A stretch of 64,000 nucleotides of DNA from Apostichopus japonicus (Eukaryota; Echinodermata; Holothuroidea; Aspidochirotida; Stichopodidae). The position numbers and the translations under genes were made by a program. The DNA lies in assembly GCF_037975245.1 (NCBI RefSeq), contig NC_092579.1, positions 25,961,166-26,025,165 of the forward strand, read 5' to 3'. Under the pieces are notes generated by a model that had not been told where the DNA came from, did no database searches, and saw only the letters and a program-made list of their open reading frames with translations. Shown one piece after another: positions 25,926-36,429 of this stretch (position 1 is its first letter; each line of letters begins with the position of its first letter).

Positions 25926-26948
25926 CGAACATATATTTGTTGCCGGGGAAGGGCTTTAACTCTACAACTCTACATGGATGATGTAATGTAATCTGTTTCA
26001 CTTTTGCAGTATTTGTTAAGAATTGGTCATACACCAGCAGATGTAGGGGCAATGAACATGCTTGTGAACAGCTGAGGTTTCCATAACACTGCAATAAGTT
26101 TTAGTCCTAAATAACAGATCATTTTCAAGCACCTTGTGTAAATTCCCTTCTTTCTTCAAATGTGGATAAGAATAGTACAAATACATTGGTAGGAAAGCTA
26201 AGTCCTGTAAGAGATGAGCATTGATGTAGAATAAACTACTAATATACTAAGCCTAATTGCAAGATAAAGCTCTAAATATTCAATACACATCTTTGTCAAA
26301 ACACCAGTTTAAATTTTTAGGGTCCATAAACTCCAAAGTAGCCTGCATTGAACACCACAATACTTCCTATCAAACTTACAAATTATACCATCTGATATTT
26401 ATTATGATTATTATGTACAAATTGCATTGAATACAGTTTTACTTCAACCATCTATCCCTTGTTACGTATTAGTCCCAAAACACAAATATGTGACATAAAG
26501 ACAATGCATTATGTACTGCTTCAGGTTAATGTGCTACCCTTGCAGGGAGACTGCCATCTCTACCTCTATATAGCCATCCATACCCACAAGAAAGAGTTAA
26601 TGGTATCACACCTGTCAAGCAGTCTCAGTTTCACACAAATATCATATTCGGTACTCAAATTTCATTTCTCAGTACAAATAATCTGTTAATTCCTCATTTA
26701 TTCATTAATTAAAACTTATAAACTTGAATCTCATGACTCCTGCAGGGAAGCTGAGCATAGCCAAGCTCAACAGTAATACCTAGTCTTTTATCTTAGTGAC
26801 AGTGGAGTATATGGGGGTCTCAGTCCCTTTTGAGAAAGTTTGGTTAAATGGATGGGTGCAATATTTTGCAGACTATTTGCAACTGCTTAGGCTATACATA
26901 CATGTGTGCACTACACTATCTTTTTGTAGTAATATTCTGTTTGTCAAT

Positions 26949-26999
26949 GGGGCCGGGAGGGAGGGTTGGGAGGGAGGGTTGGGAGGAGGGGTTGGGAAG
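26949..26999 (+). other. G-quadruplex-prone block
   Basis: About ten runs of three or more G separated by one or two bases (gggagggagggttgggaggg repeated). The G-rich strand is the template strand of FDXR, so the primary transcript would carry the C-rich complement. Confidence 0.7.
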
Positions 27000-28299
27000 G
27001 CCTACAAGTGGAACAATTTGGAACCATGCACTGTCTTGTCCCTCAAAGGATAGATTTAATTTTGATTCTAACATGAATAATTCTGACATATTGGCAAAAC
27101 TAGGTTCAAATTTTCTCATTGTGCCATATTTTTACCCAACATTTGCTGTGTTTGTGGAAAATCTGAAAATCCTATATAAAATATTGCTCCCAAATTATCT
27201 CTCCTGAGATCAACATAGAGCCACAAACTTGGCACATTTACTTGATATTACATCAGTTCAGAGATTGTTGCATCAAAAATGTGAAGTAGATCAGAAATAT
27301 GAAATTCTCAAACCTTATATAGATATTGAAAGCAAATCTGTGAAAACTTTTCTTGTCAGAACTGTTTTGGGACAACACTCATAAAAAGCCTACCGTCATA
27401 TTTTTATGCTTAAATATGGTTTGGTCTTTGTCACTCCCTTGGTTCAATGGGGTCCAAAATGCCATAGCAGTAGAGTAATTGTGGTGGCAGAAAACAGGTG
27501 GTGTTTGTGGGTATTTCAGAGTAGAAGTTTAAGTTTCTTAGTTGCCTTGGTAGCCCAAATGCGGACGTTGGCAATGACAAACTTTTATCTCTGAATTTCA
27601 AGTATTTTCTTACAATTCCATCTTCTTTGTTGAACTTCCAGTTGGGTAAGAAGGACAAAATTACTGTTTATATCAAATTTCGTCTCCAATCTCTGGCTTT
27701 TCATAGTGAAATTTCAACTTGTTCATGGATATTTTGATTTTATGATGTAGACCTGTTATCTTCAGATTTCAACAATTAAATTATGGTCTGCAAAATTGTA
27801 TAAAAATTACTTATTAACACAGTAAGTCTTAATTATAAACCAATATATGACTTGGATCACAGCATTTGGACACCTAAAATTTTAATTTTTTTATCCTGCT
27901 TTTTCTCCTTCAACTACCATAAGATAACATCCCTCATATCTAAAGTACTGCATCCACCCCTGACCATTCCCTGGCATTGTACAATAGTACAACATGGCCC
28001 CTCCCCATTAGTGAGTTCGTAAAAAAGGAGTGGGAGATAGGAAGGGGAGATAGGATGCGTCTATGGGTGAAATATATACGCTAGCAACGTGTACAAATAC
28101 ACACAAAAAGTGGTCGTTAGTTTATGGTTTCAATGCCACAAGATCATTTGATCAGAGTTGTCTGGTCAAGACTTTGTACCATCAATACACTTCTACAACA
28201 CTTTTACATGACCTCAAACTACAAACTGTTCAATAATTACTGCCTGCTAAAATTTCATATGAGAACAATTTACATGTTCCACAGCACAACTTTTTCATA

Positions 28300-28400
28300 C
28301 TTTGACCTCAAATGACTTTTGACCTCAAATGACCTTTGACCTGCACCAAAATCAACAGGGTTCTTGAACTCACCAAGGAGATCTTCTTGTCAAGTACATG
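28300..28400 (+). repeat. Fragment of the TGACCTCAAA dispersed repeat
   Basis: Tandem tttgacctcaaatgac and tttgacctgcaccaaaatca, then cagggttcttgaactcacca and gtacatgcaag: the same module order as in 950-1400. Confidence 0.45.
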
Positions 28401-28446
28401 CAAGCTTTACTTTGTGGCTCTCTTTATTGTATCCTACAATGCTTAC

Positions 28447-28614
28447 CTCGGTTGTTGAGTAATTTCATCAGATAGTCCTTCCCTTCGTTATTGTGCTGTA
28501 TGTGACCAGTAGTAAAGTCCTCGGAGATTGTTTTGGCAGTCTCTATACTGTCATTCAAAGATGATAGGATGACACCAACAGCTCCTCTCTTTACCCAACC
28601 ACTGCAGTATAAAC
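28447..28614 (-). CDS. FDXR: FDXR penultimate coding exon (FAD/NADPH-binding GW motif)
   Basis: Second-to-last coding exon of FDXR. It begins with the second base of a glycine codon after an intron ending in aaactag and ends with one base of another glycine codon before gtaagc. It encodes (G)LYCSGWVKRGAVGVI, then a helix-forming stretch SSLNDSIETAKTISEDF, then GKDYLMKLLNNRG. The GW.KRG..GVI motif is the strongly conserved segment of adrenodoxin reductases and bacterial FprA that contacts FAD and NADPH. Here the two residues usually Pro-Thr/Ser (GPTGVI, GPSGVI) are Ala-Val. Length is 168 bases, with both phases agreeing with the flanking exons. A hAT-type element ends only 34 bases upstream of its acceptor. 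Confidence 0.95.
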
Positions 28615-28648
28615 CTAGTTTGAAGATAAAAACAAAAGTAGGAAAGTG

Positions 28649-29915
28649 CAGTTTTGGCAGACCTTGTTGGATTTCCCGTGAACACAATTAAACAACTGCT
28701 GATTTCCCGTTGATGTTTGCACAGCAAACACACCGAGCACCGGAACTTCAGGAAGCGTACTCAAAATTTGGCGTGGGGTCCAGGGGCCTGCCCCAGGGCC
28801 CTGCGGGTTGAAGGGGTGCAATTTTGGTATATTTGCGTGTCTGGCGATAAAAAATTTTGCAGGTGCGGAAGGGAAATGCTGACAACATTTCGAAGTTACA
28901 TTGTCACGAAACTGATGAAAAACTTGAAAACGACAAGATAGAGTAGCTACATTATGTTGAAATGTTATCAAATGAAAAGATAATTTGTCTTCCTTAGAAT
29001 CTTTTATAAGTTTAACTTATGAAACTCCCGATATTATGAAACAAACATCCATCGGCAATACTCCATTTCTCGACTGCCACACACTGAATAGCGTGTACGA
29101 TACGCATATAACAACTGCAGTGCAGAGGTGTTATGTTGGGCTGTGACCATAAAAGACTACAGAACACTTGCTGCGCGTTTGGGCTATGAAAATCTTGGCA
29201 TGATTCCAGAAAAGTTTCTCACAGGTGCATGTTCGACAAGACCACTGCTGCTATGTGTACATGTATAAGTAACAAGGTACAAAGGTCAACTAGTGTAAGT
29301 TTGCTCTGCGATCTTTCGGCCGAGAGCGGCGATACTTAAAACTTTGCACAGAGAAAGTTGTATAGAAATTACAATATATGTGTGATGGCCAAATCATCGA
29401 ACAAATGGAACACTGGGGAAATTTAGAAAACAAAATCTTTCGAAATGAAGTCAAACTCATACAAAAGAAAACGCTTACTCAGTCTTCGTGTACTAGCATA
29501 CACAAAAATAGAAAAAAATGTAAAATGCAATAAATTGTTCAAAACATTTCCCATGAAGCTGATTATAGAAGTCAATATAACAGCCATCTTCTCGCGCTGG
29601 TCAGTGGCTGTCCGTGTGTCATGTCTACCTTGAAGTGTGTGAAAGTAGCCATTGACATTGCCCTTGTGAGTAGGCTGGGAATGCATCATTACCATACTCG
29701 TTGTAATTGCCATTAAAATTGAGAGCACTGCTTTCTGATTAAATTCCTTTAGTTTCTGAAACTTTTCATGTAAAATCTTACTTTGGTTTCACCCTTTTTT
29801 CACTTTTCGCTCTTTTTTCCCCCCCAGTTTTTTTTCCTTCAGCCTGGGTGGATTTCCCGCAAGCATCGTGCATTTCCTGTGAACCTGGTTTGGTAAGCAA
29901 GGTTTTCCAGCCCTG
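28649..29915 (-). mobile_element. hAT-type non-autonomous element, copy A
   Basis: Inverted homologue of 44301-45990. The right end, read on the minus strand, is CAGGGCTGGAAAACCTTG; the left end is CAGTTTTGGCAGACCTTG, matching the other terminus of copy B (CAGTGTTGGAAAACCTTG). Subterminal GGATTTCCCG/GGAAATCC motifs repeat at both ends. Flanks ggaaagtg (28641-28648) and agaaagtg (29918-29925) look like a duplicated 8-mer, with two extra bases at the right junction. There is no transposase frame. It ends 34 bases upstream of the FDXR acceptor at 28615. Confidence 0.75.
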
Positions 29916-31309
29916 TCAGAAAGTGTATATTTAATACGGTCATATTTGCAGATCAGAGAGGGCTACAACTGCACATGATTCCAAGGTAACCTTACTTCAC
30001 ATTATAGCTGCCTGTGATTCATGGCTGATTATGAAGCACCCAGGTTAACTTACCTCCTGTGCTGATTATGAAGTGCAAAGGCAACCCAAACATATTACAG
30101 GTGCCTGTGATTCCTGGCTATATGAGGGTCGAAACAAATTGTACCTCACACCTCCATTAAATGTGCTTCTTTACTGAATTTGAAGGGCATACGGTACATC
30201 CCATGTTACATTACAACTTGTATCTGCAAAAACCACTATGGAACCTTACAAAGATACTGTAAGTTTCACATTTGTAAGAAGGTCCTTTGATATTTAAGGA
30301 CAATTCAGCTGCTTTAGATCAAATCCAGAGTTTACCTTCTAGATCCTCAATCTCATGGGTACTAGCTGAATGCAATTAACCACCAGGTGACAGTTTACAT
30401 CCTCGTGAGATATTCTGATTTACCCTCAAATCAACTTACTGGTCACACTCACATACTTCAGTCATTCTGCAGATGAATGATCTTCAACAGAAACCCAAAC
30501 TGTTCCTCATATCTTCAATGAAAATGCATTCCATGAAGAGTGATAATTAATCACCTCATAGTGCCCTGTGACATCTCCCATTTTTCAGTAACTTTGTTGT
30601 ATAAAGGGATAAAGAAGGTTAAGGTTAAGATGACCATATGCATGTTTCCTATAATGTGTCTCCTGTTCCAGGTGAGGGTGCTCCATCAGATCAGCCAACA
30701 TTAAGACAACACTGATGAGAGGTAAAGTGATGAATTAGTACAGACTTCAGGTATAATATTACAACCTGTTGACCACAAGGTAAGTTTATAATTAAGGTTT
30801 TCACCCAGTGGGGTAGCAAAGAGTATCAAGACCCCAGTGCAACAATAGCAACGGGCCTATACTTGTATCATCCACTTTCTACAATTCCAAGGAGGTATCA
30901 TTTGAAAACACCTTTCATTCATTTCAATGGAGGGAAATGACACAATTTTGCAAGCTACGTCGGTAAGATGGAGAGAAAGATGCAAGAGCAGGGACCTAAG
31001 ACAGGCTAGCCATGAAAGTAAAATTAAGCCTAGGCCTAACGGTCATAACAAAAAAGAAAGAAATGGTCTGTTGGGGCAGTGCTTGCAAATTTTGATTGAA
31101 GTTTGTAGATGCTACAGACTCGTTAATAAATCCGGCGAAGTTTATTCAGCACAAGATTTTGAACGACAGATAACTAAATAAAAATAATGAAGATTGACCT
31201 GAAAATTGCATAGAACTGTGTCATTTTCACTGAACTTTTAGTGCAGTAAGCTGGAAAAGTTGAAGTTTTAAATTTGGCAAACATGTATTGAGACTTTATC
31301 TACTGAGGG

Positions 31310-31365
31310 CGGGCCACCAATTTATAACCTTGAGTGGCCACCAATTTATAACCTTGAGTACTTTA
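31310..31365. repeat. Short direct duplication
   Basis: ccaccaatttataaccttga occurs twice, about 25 bases apart. Confidence 0.7.
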
Positions 31366-31794
31366 CTATGTGTTACTATTTGTTTCTATGAACAATTTCA
31401 TGGGGATTGAAGAGAGCATCTCTAATCAAGAATGTCAACAAAAATAAATCTTTCTCATAAAGCAGTTTTCAGCAAAACATGAGTCACCTTTTCACTTGAA
31501 CCCAGAGGTTATCTTATTCAATGTCAATCCAATGTAATAACTTGGTAAGTCAATGCCAAATTATGAAAGTCATATATGATTGGATACTTAGATCACTTAA
31601 GTGATAAATCTGCACTGTTAATTGTGATTACATAAAAGCTATAACCTATAAATATATGGCACGTACGTGCTACAGACACTCTGTGTGCATGTGTGGTGCT
31701 ATGGGAGTGTTAGTCTTCCAGATTGCACTAATACAGTATTGTTGAAAACTTTTTGTACAGATAGTATCGGGAAAATAATGAGGTGATAAACAAT

Positions 31795-31934
31795 GGTCTA
31801 CAGTGCATTTAACGCAGGATGATGCTCAAACTGGGGTATAACCGGGTGATGCATGAGGCTGTAGGCCGAGTGCTTCAAGCAATACTATTATTGCATTAGC
31901 TGGGCATTATTCTGTAACAAATACATGGTAGACT
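31795..31934. mobile_element. Short MITE-like element
   Basis: Ends ggtctacagtgcattt ... caggatgatgc and, reverse-complemented, agtctaccatgtattt ... cagaataatgc are imperfect inverted repeats around a GC-richer centre (gatgcatgaggctgtaggcc). There is no coding content. Confidence 0.4.
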
Positions 31935-32459
31935 GTTCATTCATACAAACCACTAACTATCAACATCAATTCTCATGTCAGAAATAAAATGTTATAACTT
32001 GATATAAACAATAAAAGGGAAATAACCTACAGTTTAAAACAGAAAGCTGAGGTTCTTGACGTTTATATTTGTTAAAAGTCTCAAAACGATGTAAATAAAA
32101 TCAAAAGAATGACAGTAATAGGCTACGTATGTAGTAAATTGAACAACACTACACAGGAACCAGGAGGATCTGACATAGAGCATGCGTCACCTACGGTTGT
32201 GATAGCAACATGACCGTGTTCATGTCAGGACAGCAGCACAGTGCACTGACATGAAAAGGTATTTGATTAGATGGAGATATGTAATAACCAGGACTTGAAA
32301 CATTGACTTTCTTTTGGAAAATGATGTTTCCTGTTCCTTGAAACCTGCATTTCTTGAATACATTTGCTATTCCAGATCATTGTGGATATTGTTGCTGTAA
32401 CAATAGGCCGAGGTTTAGATGGTATGTATAGGTTAAGTGTTAACAACAAGAAGAGTAAT

Positions 32460-33017
32460 AACTAGTCTTATATAGCACAGACTCCAACAAAGCTTTACGC
32501 GGGTACCGAAGGTACAAAACTTAACAGAGTTGAGAGAAAAGAAAAGTTTAAAGACAGTGCCTGAATTGAGTAATAGAATCCAAAGAACAAAGTTCACCCA
32601 GGAGGGAGTTCCATAAACATGTTGCACAATTCAGAAAGCTACGGTCACCGAAAGATCTTGTACGTGACATTGGAACCTGAAGTTGAAGTTGATAATGCGA
32701 ACGTACTGGTCTACATTTTTTAGCTTGCTGCTGTAAGAGAACATTAAAGTAGGTTGGGGTACCAGTTTTAATGATATGAAAAGCTAGAATGAGGATTTGT
32801 AGTCAATACTGAGTCTTATTGGTAACCAGTGTAGTTCTTCCAGTAAAGGAGTGATGGGGGTAAACCTGTTGACCCTGGAGATTACAGCATGAATAAGTTT
32901 CTCAGTAGCAGGCCTATTGAGATATTTCCTAAGTTGCCCTACCCGCCTAATATGAAACATTGTCGACTTATATATGTGGTTAACTTGCTGATCCATAGAA
33001 CGGTGAGTGTCCATGTA
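32460..33017 (-). mobile_element. CR1-like LINE, 3' part of ORF2 with an internal deletion
   Basis: Minus-strand translation gives SMDQQVNHIYKSTMFHIRRV, then GQLRKYLNRPATEKLIHAVI, then directly FTPITPLLEELHWLPIRLSI, and further on YKILILAFHIIKTGTPTYFN and SRTRSFGDRSFLNCATCLWN. These are the C-terminal reverse transcriptase and thumb blocks of CR1/L2-type LINEs (FHIR.I..IRKYL, T.KLIHA, HITP.L.ELHWLPI..RI.YKI, PR.R..GDRAF...AP.LWN). The roughly 30-residue segment normally between HAF(V/I)(T/S)S and the ITPVL block is missing. Several frame breaks occur after about 32700. Confidence 0.85.
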
Positions 33018-33022
33018 CACAC

Positions 33023-33083
33023 TGACGTCATATACACACTGTCCATATACACACTGACGCCACGTCGAGACGTGACGTCAGTG
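33023..33083. promoter_or_regulatory. Two CRE-like TGACGTCA sites and a perfect-looking hairpin
   Basis: TGACGTCA occurs at 33023-33030 and 33073-33080. Bases 33052-33083 form an inverted repeat (cactgacgccacgtc / gacgtgacgtcagtg, one mismatch) with a two-base loop. The block abuts the upstream edge of the CR1-like LINE remnant, so it could be LINE-derived sequence and not a host regulatory site. Confidence 0.35.
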
Positions 33084-35072
33084 CGGCACATTGGTCAGAA
33101 TCAATCCAATCTCACTCTAAGCTTGGCCTTGATACAATACACAGGAATGTGTACAGACTATGGCTGTGATTAATAAATCTCTCAAATAACAATATCTGAA
33201 CAACATTATTATGAAGAAGAACTAGTTATGGGATTCTGGATCATTTTAACTCTCAAAAAGATTGCTAACTTACAAGTTAAACTGGAAATTTCCATCTACA
33301 TCACTATTTTAGTTTCAGAAATTTGAACTTTCCTCGCTACAGTGTAGCTTGCTAATGATAGCGTCCCTACAGCCCCGAAATGAAGTGCCGCGATGATGTC
33401 TCAGCTAGTCGCTCATCGTTTCCCACTGTTCAAAGTATATTCGATTAAGTACGTGCGAGGTTCAAAAATTCACTTCTCCTGAATCATAGGATGAAAAATC
33501 CCTGAACTAGGACTGTGGCAATTAAAACATGAAGGAGTTTATTTTCATACATCCAATAGTTAAACTGCCACTAAAACATTCCTTTTAAAGTAAAATTGAT
33601 TAGTGCTGAAATTCAAATACAAATCTCATTGAATATTATTAGCAAATCATCTTCAGCTATAACTCTTTCAATTTAGCAAGTTTGAGTAAATGACTTGACA
33701 GTATACAAAATCCTGATGAAGGTAGGATTATGAAAATGTCACTTTGCAGTTTGCCCCCAACAAATCAAAATTTACATATCCCCATTGCCCCTCAAACCTT
33801 GTGCCTATTGGATTCTTTCCACAATCCCTGGCACGGTATACTACTAGTGTGACCCCACCAAGGTGTGTTAATACTGGATGCAACAGCAGAGAACAGGGAT
33901 AGGAAGAAGGTCAACTTAATAACAAGCCCCTACTGTACATTCACAGAGAAGATCTAATCATGCAATAACGTCCTGGAAATAAACCACTTACTCTTCATCC
34001 TGTTCAAAGTCATAAAAGAATCTCACTAATCAACAGTCACTTAAAAAACTCTGGGGTTCAATATTGCTTTCTAAGTTTTGTCTGTATATATATAAACTGT
34101 GTGTGTGCACCATGTTTTTCCAATTGTCTACAGTGCTAGCCTCTTTGATTACCATGGCAACTGTCTTCCAAGGATTTGTTAATTAACATATTTTTCTTGC
34201 TAACATATTTTCCTTGGTGAAAATGAATGGTACCAGTATCATGATAAATATGTTTGAAAAGGAAGCAAATCAAACTAATACTTATAACAGTTTACATAGA
34301 AGATACATAATATACTCTTATTTTCTGACTCACTGATACTTAAAATGAATCGCTGGTGGTTTTTTGACCTTCTCTCATCCTTGCAAATCTATGCTATATT
34401 GAATCTTTATACCTGTACCTTTCCATTCATGTATGGCACATTGTATTATTTTCTTATGGGACTCGGTAAAACTTGATCAAACCTAGCACTTTCGGACAAA
34501 GAATTTGCTCTTTTCGCAAAAATTCCTGAGTAGGTGACTGCAGGTCACCCAGAGATGTTGAGTCGTTATAGGAAAACTTTCGATCAAGCTATTCACTTAA
34601 GCACTAACACTAGGCGGATAAGATACTATATCATACTGTTATTAACAAAATGCCAACAAATTGTGTAGTAGGAGGTTGCAAAACACTTCAGAAAACCTAA
34701 ATTTAAGTCTTTAACGTTTCCCAGTCATCAAACCGATGAAAAACGTCACAGGTTTTGGGTTCATTTTGTGAGGGGTTTCCAACTATCTGCAGGCAAACAC
34801 GTATAGGCAGTATAGTCTACACAGAGGCCCTCTGAAGGTAGTCTCCCTAATTTTTTTTTTATATATATGCCTAAACACATTAGCCACAATTGCCCTGTTA
34901 TTCTAATGAGCATACACAATTGTTTATCTTCAGCCATGATTTACCCCATAGGTGCAGGAAAAAAAATCATGTTATAAAAGAGAGGTTGTACACTGCGACA
35001 TGATTGGTCCTGCGTGACTTAGTTCTCTTTAGCAGAACCAGCGACATGACACTACGCATGACATGACACTCT

Positions 35073-35300
35073 AGGAGTGTTAGCTCAGTGGGTTATAACG
35101 CCGGTGCCTTTCAATCATAAGGTCCCGAGTTTGAGTCACTCCAAGATTAATGTATGTCGTCCAGTTACAGAGTTGTTGACAATTGACAATTCATAATCAA
35201 AGATGTTAAATATGAATCTAAGAGACTGACTTTGGTCAGCTTGAGGCTTTGATATAAGCCATTGATGGCTTCTTTGCGAGTTCCTGCTTGCAGGAGGATT
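35073..35300 (+). mobile_element. tRNA-derived SINE (family B), longest copy
   Basis: aggagtgttagctcagtggg head, B-box-like ccgagtttgagtcactcc, gtcgtccagttacagagttg, a body including gactgactttggtcagcttg, ending ctgcttgcaggaggatttaa with a catacatacacacaca tail. Confidence 0.75.
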
Positions 35301-36429
35301 TAAAATACATACATACACACACTACATACAGTAAGACATACGGAAGATATGCATTGTAGGCATGTATATATTGTACTGAGACGGTAAAAGATTTCGCACT
35401 TTTTAACTTTTGAAAATAGTACATGGAATATGGAATCTGTCAGGCGCTTTTTTTACCGTGGTGTTCCCTTCACTTGTGTATCTGCTCTCGTGGAGTTGTG
35501 ACTTTCTGAAAGCCTTACTTTATGACACACCCAAAGCTCTACATTCGTGGCTTCGTTTAATATTGCATATACTGACTGGAAACTATTAAACTGCAAACAA
35601 GATTAATTGCAACAACAAATGAAGAAATACCTGAGATGTCGACATATATCACAAGTTAGGCATTTTAATTGAGGCAAGACCTCGATATCCTATCCTATCA
35701 GTATGTATACTGACCTATAACAGCAACTAATCTTAAAAAATTTGACCAGACGTTTAGGCAGTCTTTTAACCATAATTTACTTTTAATGGAAGAATTGCTA
35801 CCAAAAATGATTTAACAAATCTGTGAACAATTCTAACAACAATTTCTTTCTCTTGTAGCTGCCTGTTTATTAGAAGAGTGAATCTAACGAGAAGTAGGTG
35901 GAAAGTCCATTGTTATTGTTTCGTGGTACACTCTTTTCATTAATATCACATGGTGACCTGACGTACGTTCATGAGCTTTTACGCGTCACGTTTCTGGTCA
36001 GCAAGAATCTGCTAACTTTGACATCAAATTTCTCTAAATTAGTGTCTCTTTCAACTAAACGGGAACTACAGTATTGTTTGTGTACTAAAATACTTAAGTA
36101 TTAGCCAATAAAGAGAAAATTGTTTTCGCCTCCAGCTATGCATTTTAAGTGGAAAATATTAATAAAAATTGTGGCATGCTGATGTAAAGTTGTATAGCAT
36201 ACCAACCATAAAATGTTAATAAAATTTCTAACTTTTGAACAAACAGTTAATACTGATAGGTTCAAACCAATGACCAACTGTCCTCAAGTTGACATACCTC
36301 CTGACATTGACATTTAATAACTTTATTTCTGACATATGATGGTACGCTATACCTGCGCTATAGTTAATTGGGCATTAATCTTCCTGTTAAGGAAAAGCGG
36401 TTAAGGTGATCTCATTGAGTTTGCTCAGT

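Larger units (their letters stand above)
508..28446 (-). other. FDXR last intron (27.9 kb)
   Basis: Intron with donor gtaagc at 28446 and acceptor ctcag at 508. It is built of mobile elements and satellites listed separately. Between them, 2069-3880, 4440-6300, 6360-8400, 8910-11510, 11630-12700, 14520-16480, 17860-18895, 19640-20060, 20475-21130, 22035-22840, 24790-25740 and 27010-28290 are AT-rich single-copy-looking DNA. I see no protein family, tRNA or clear repeat in these. Short homopolymer and dinucleotide runs occur throughout. Confidence 0.85.

Noticed and set aside
33290-33560. Third copy of the T2/Kolobok-like element
   Set aside because: It shares only short strings (actgttcaaagtatatt, cgtttc) with the copies at 13258 and 21140, which is too little to call.
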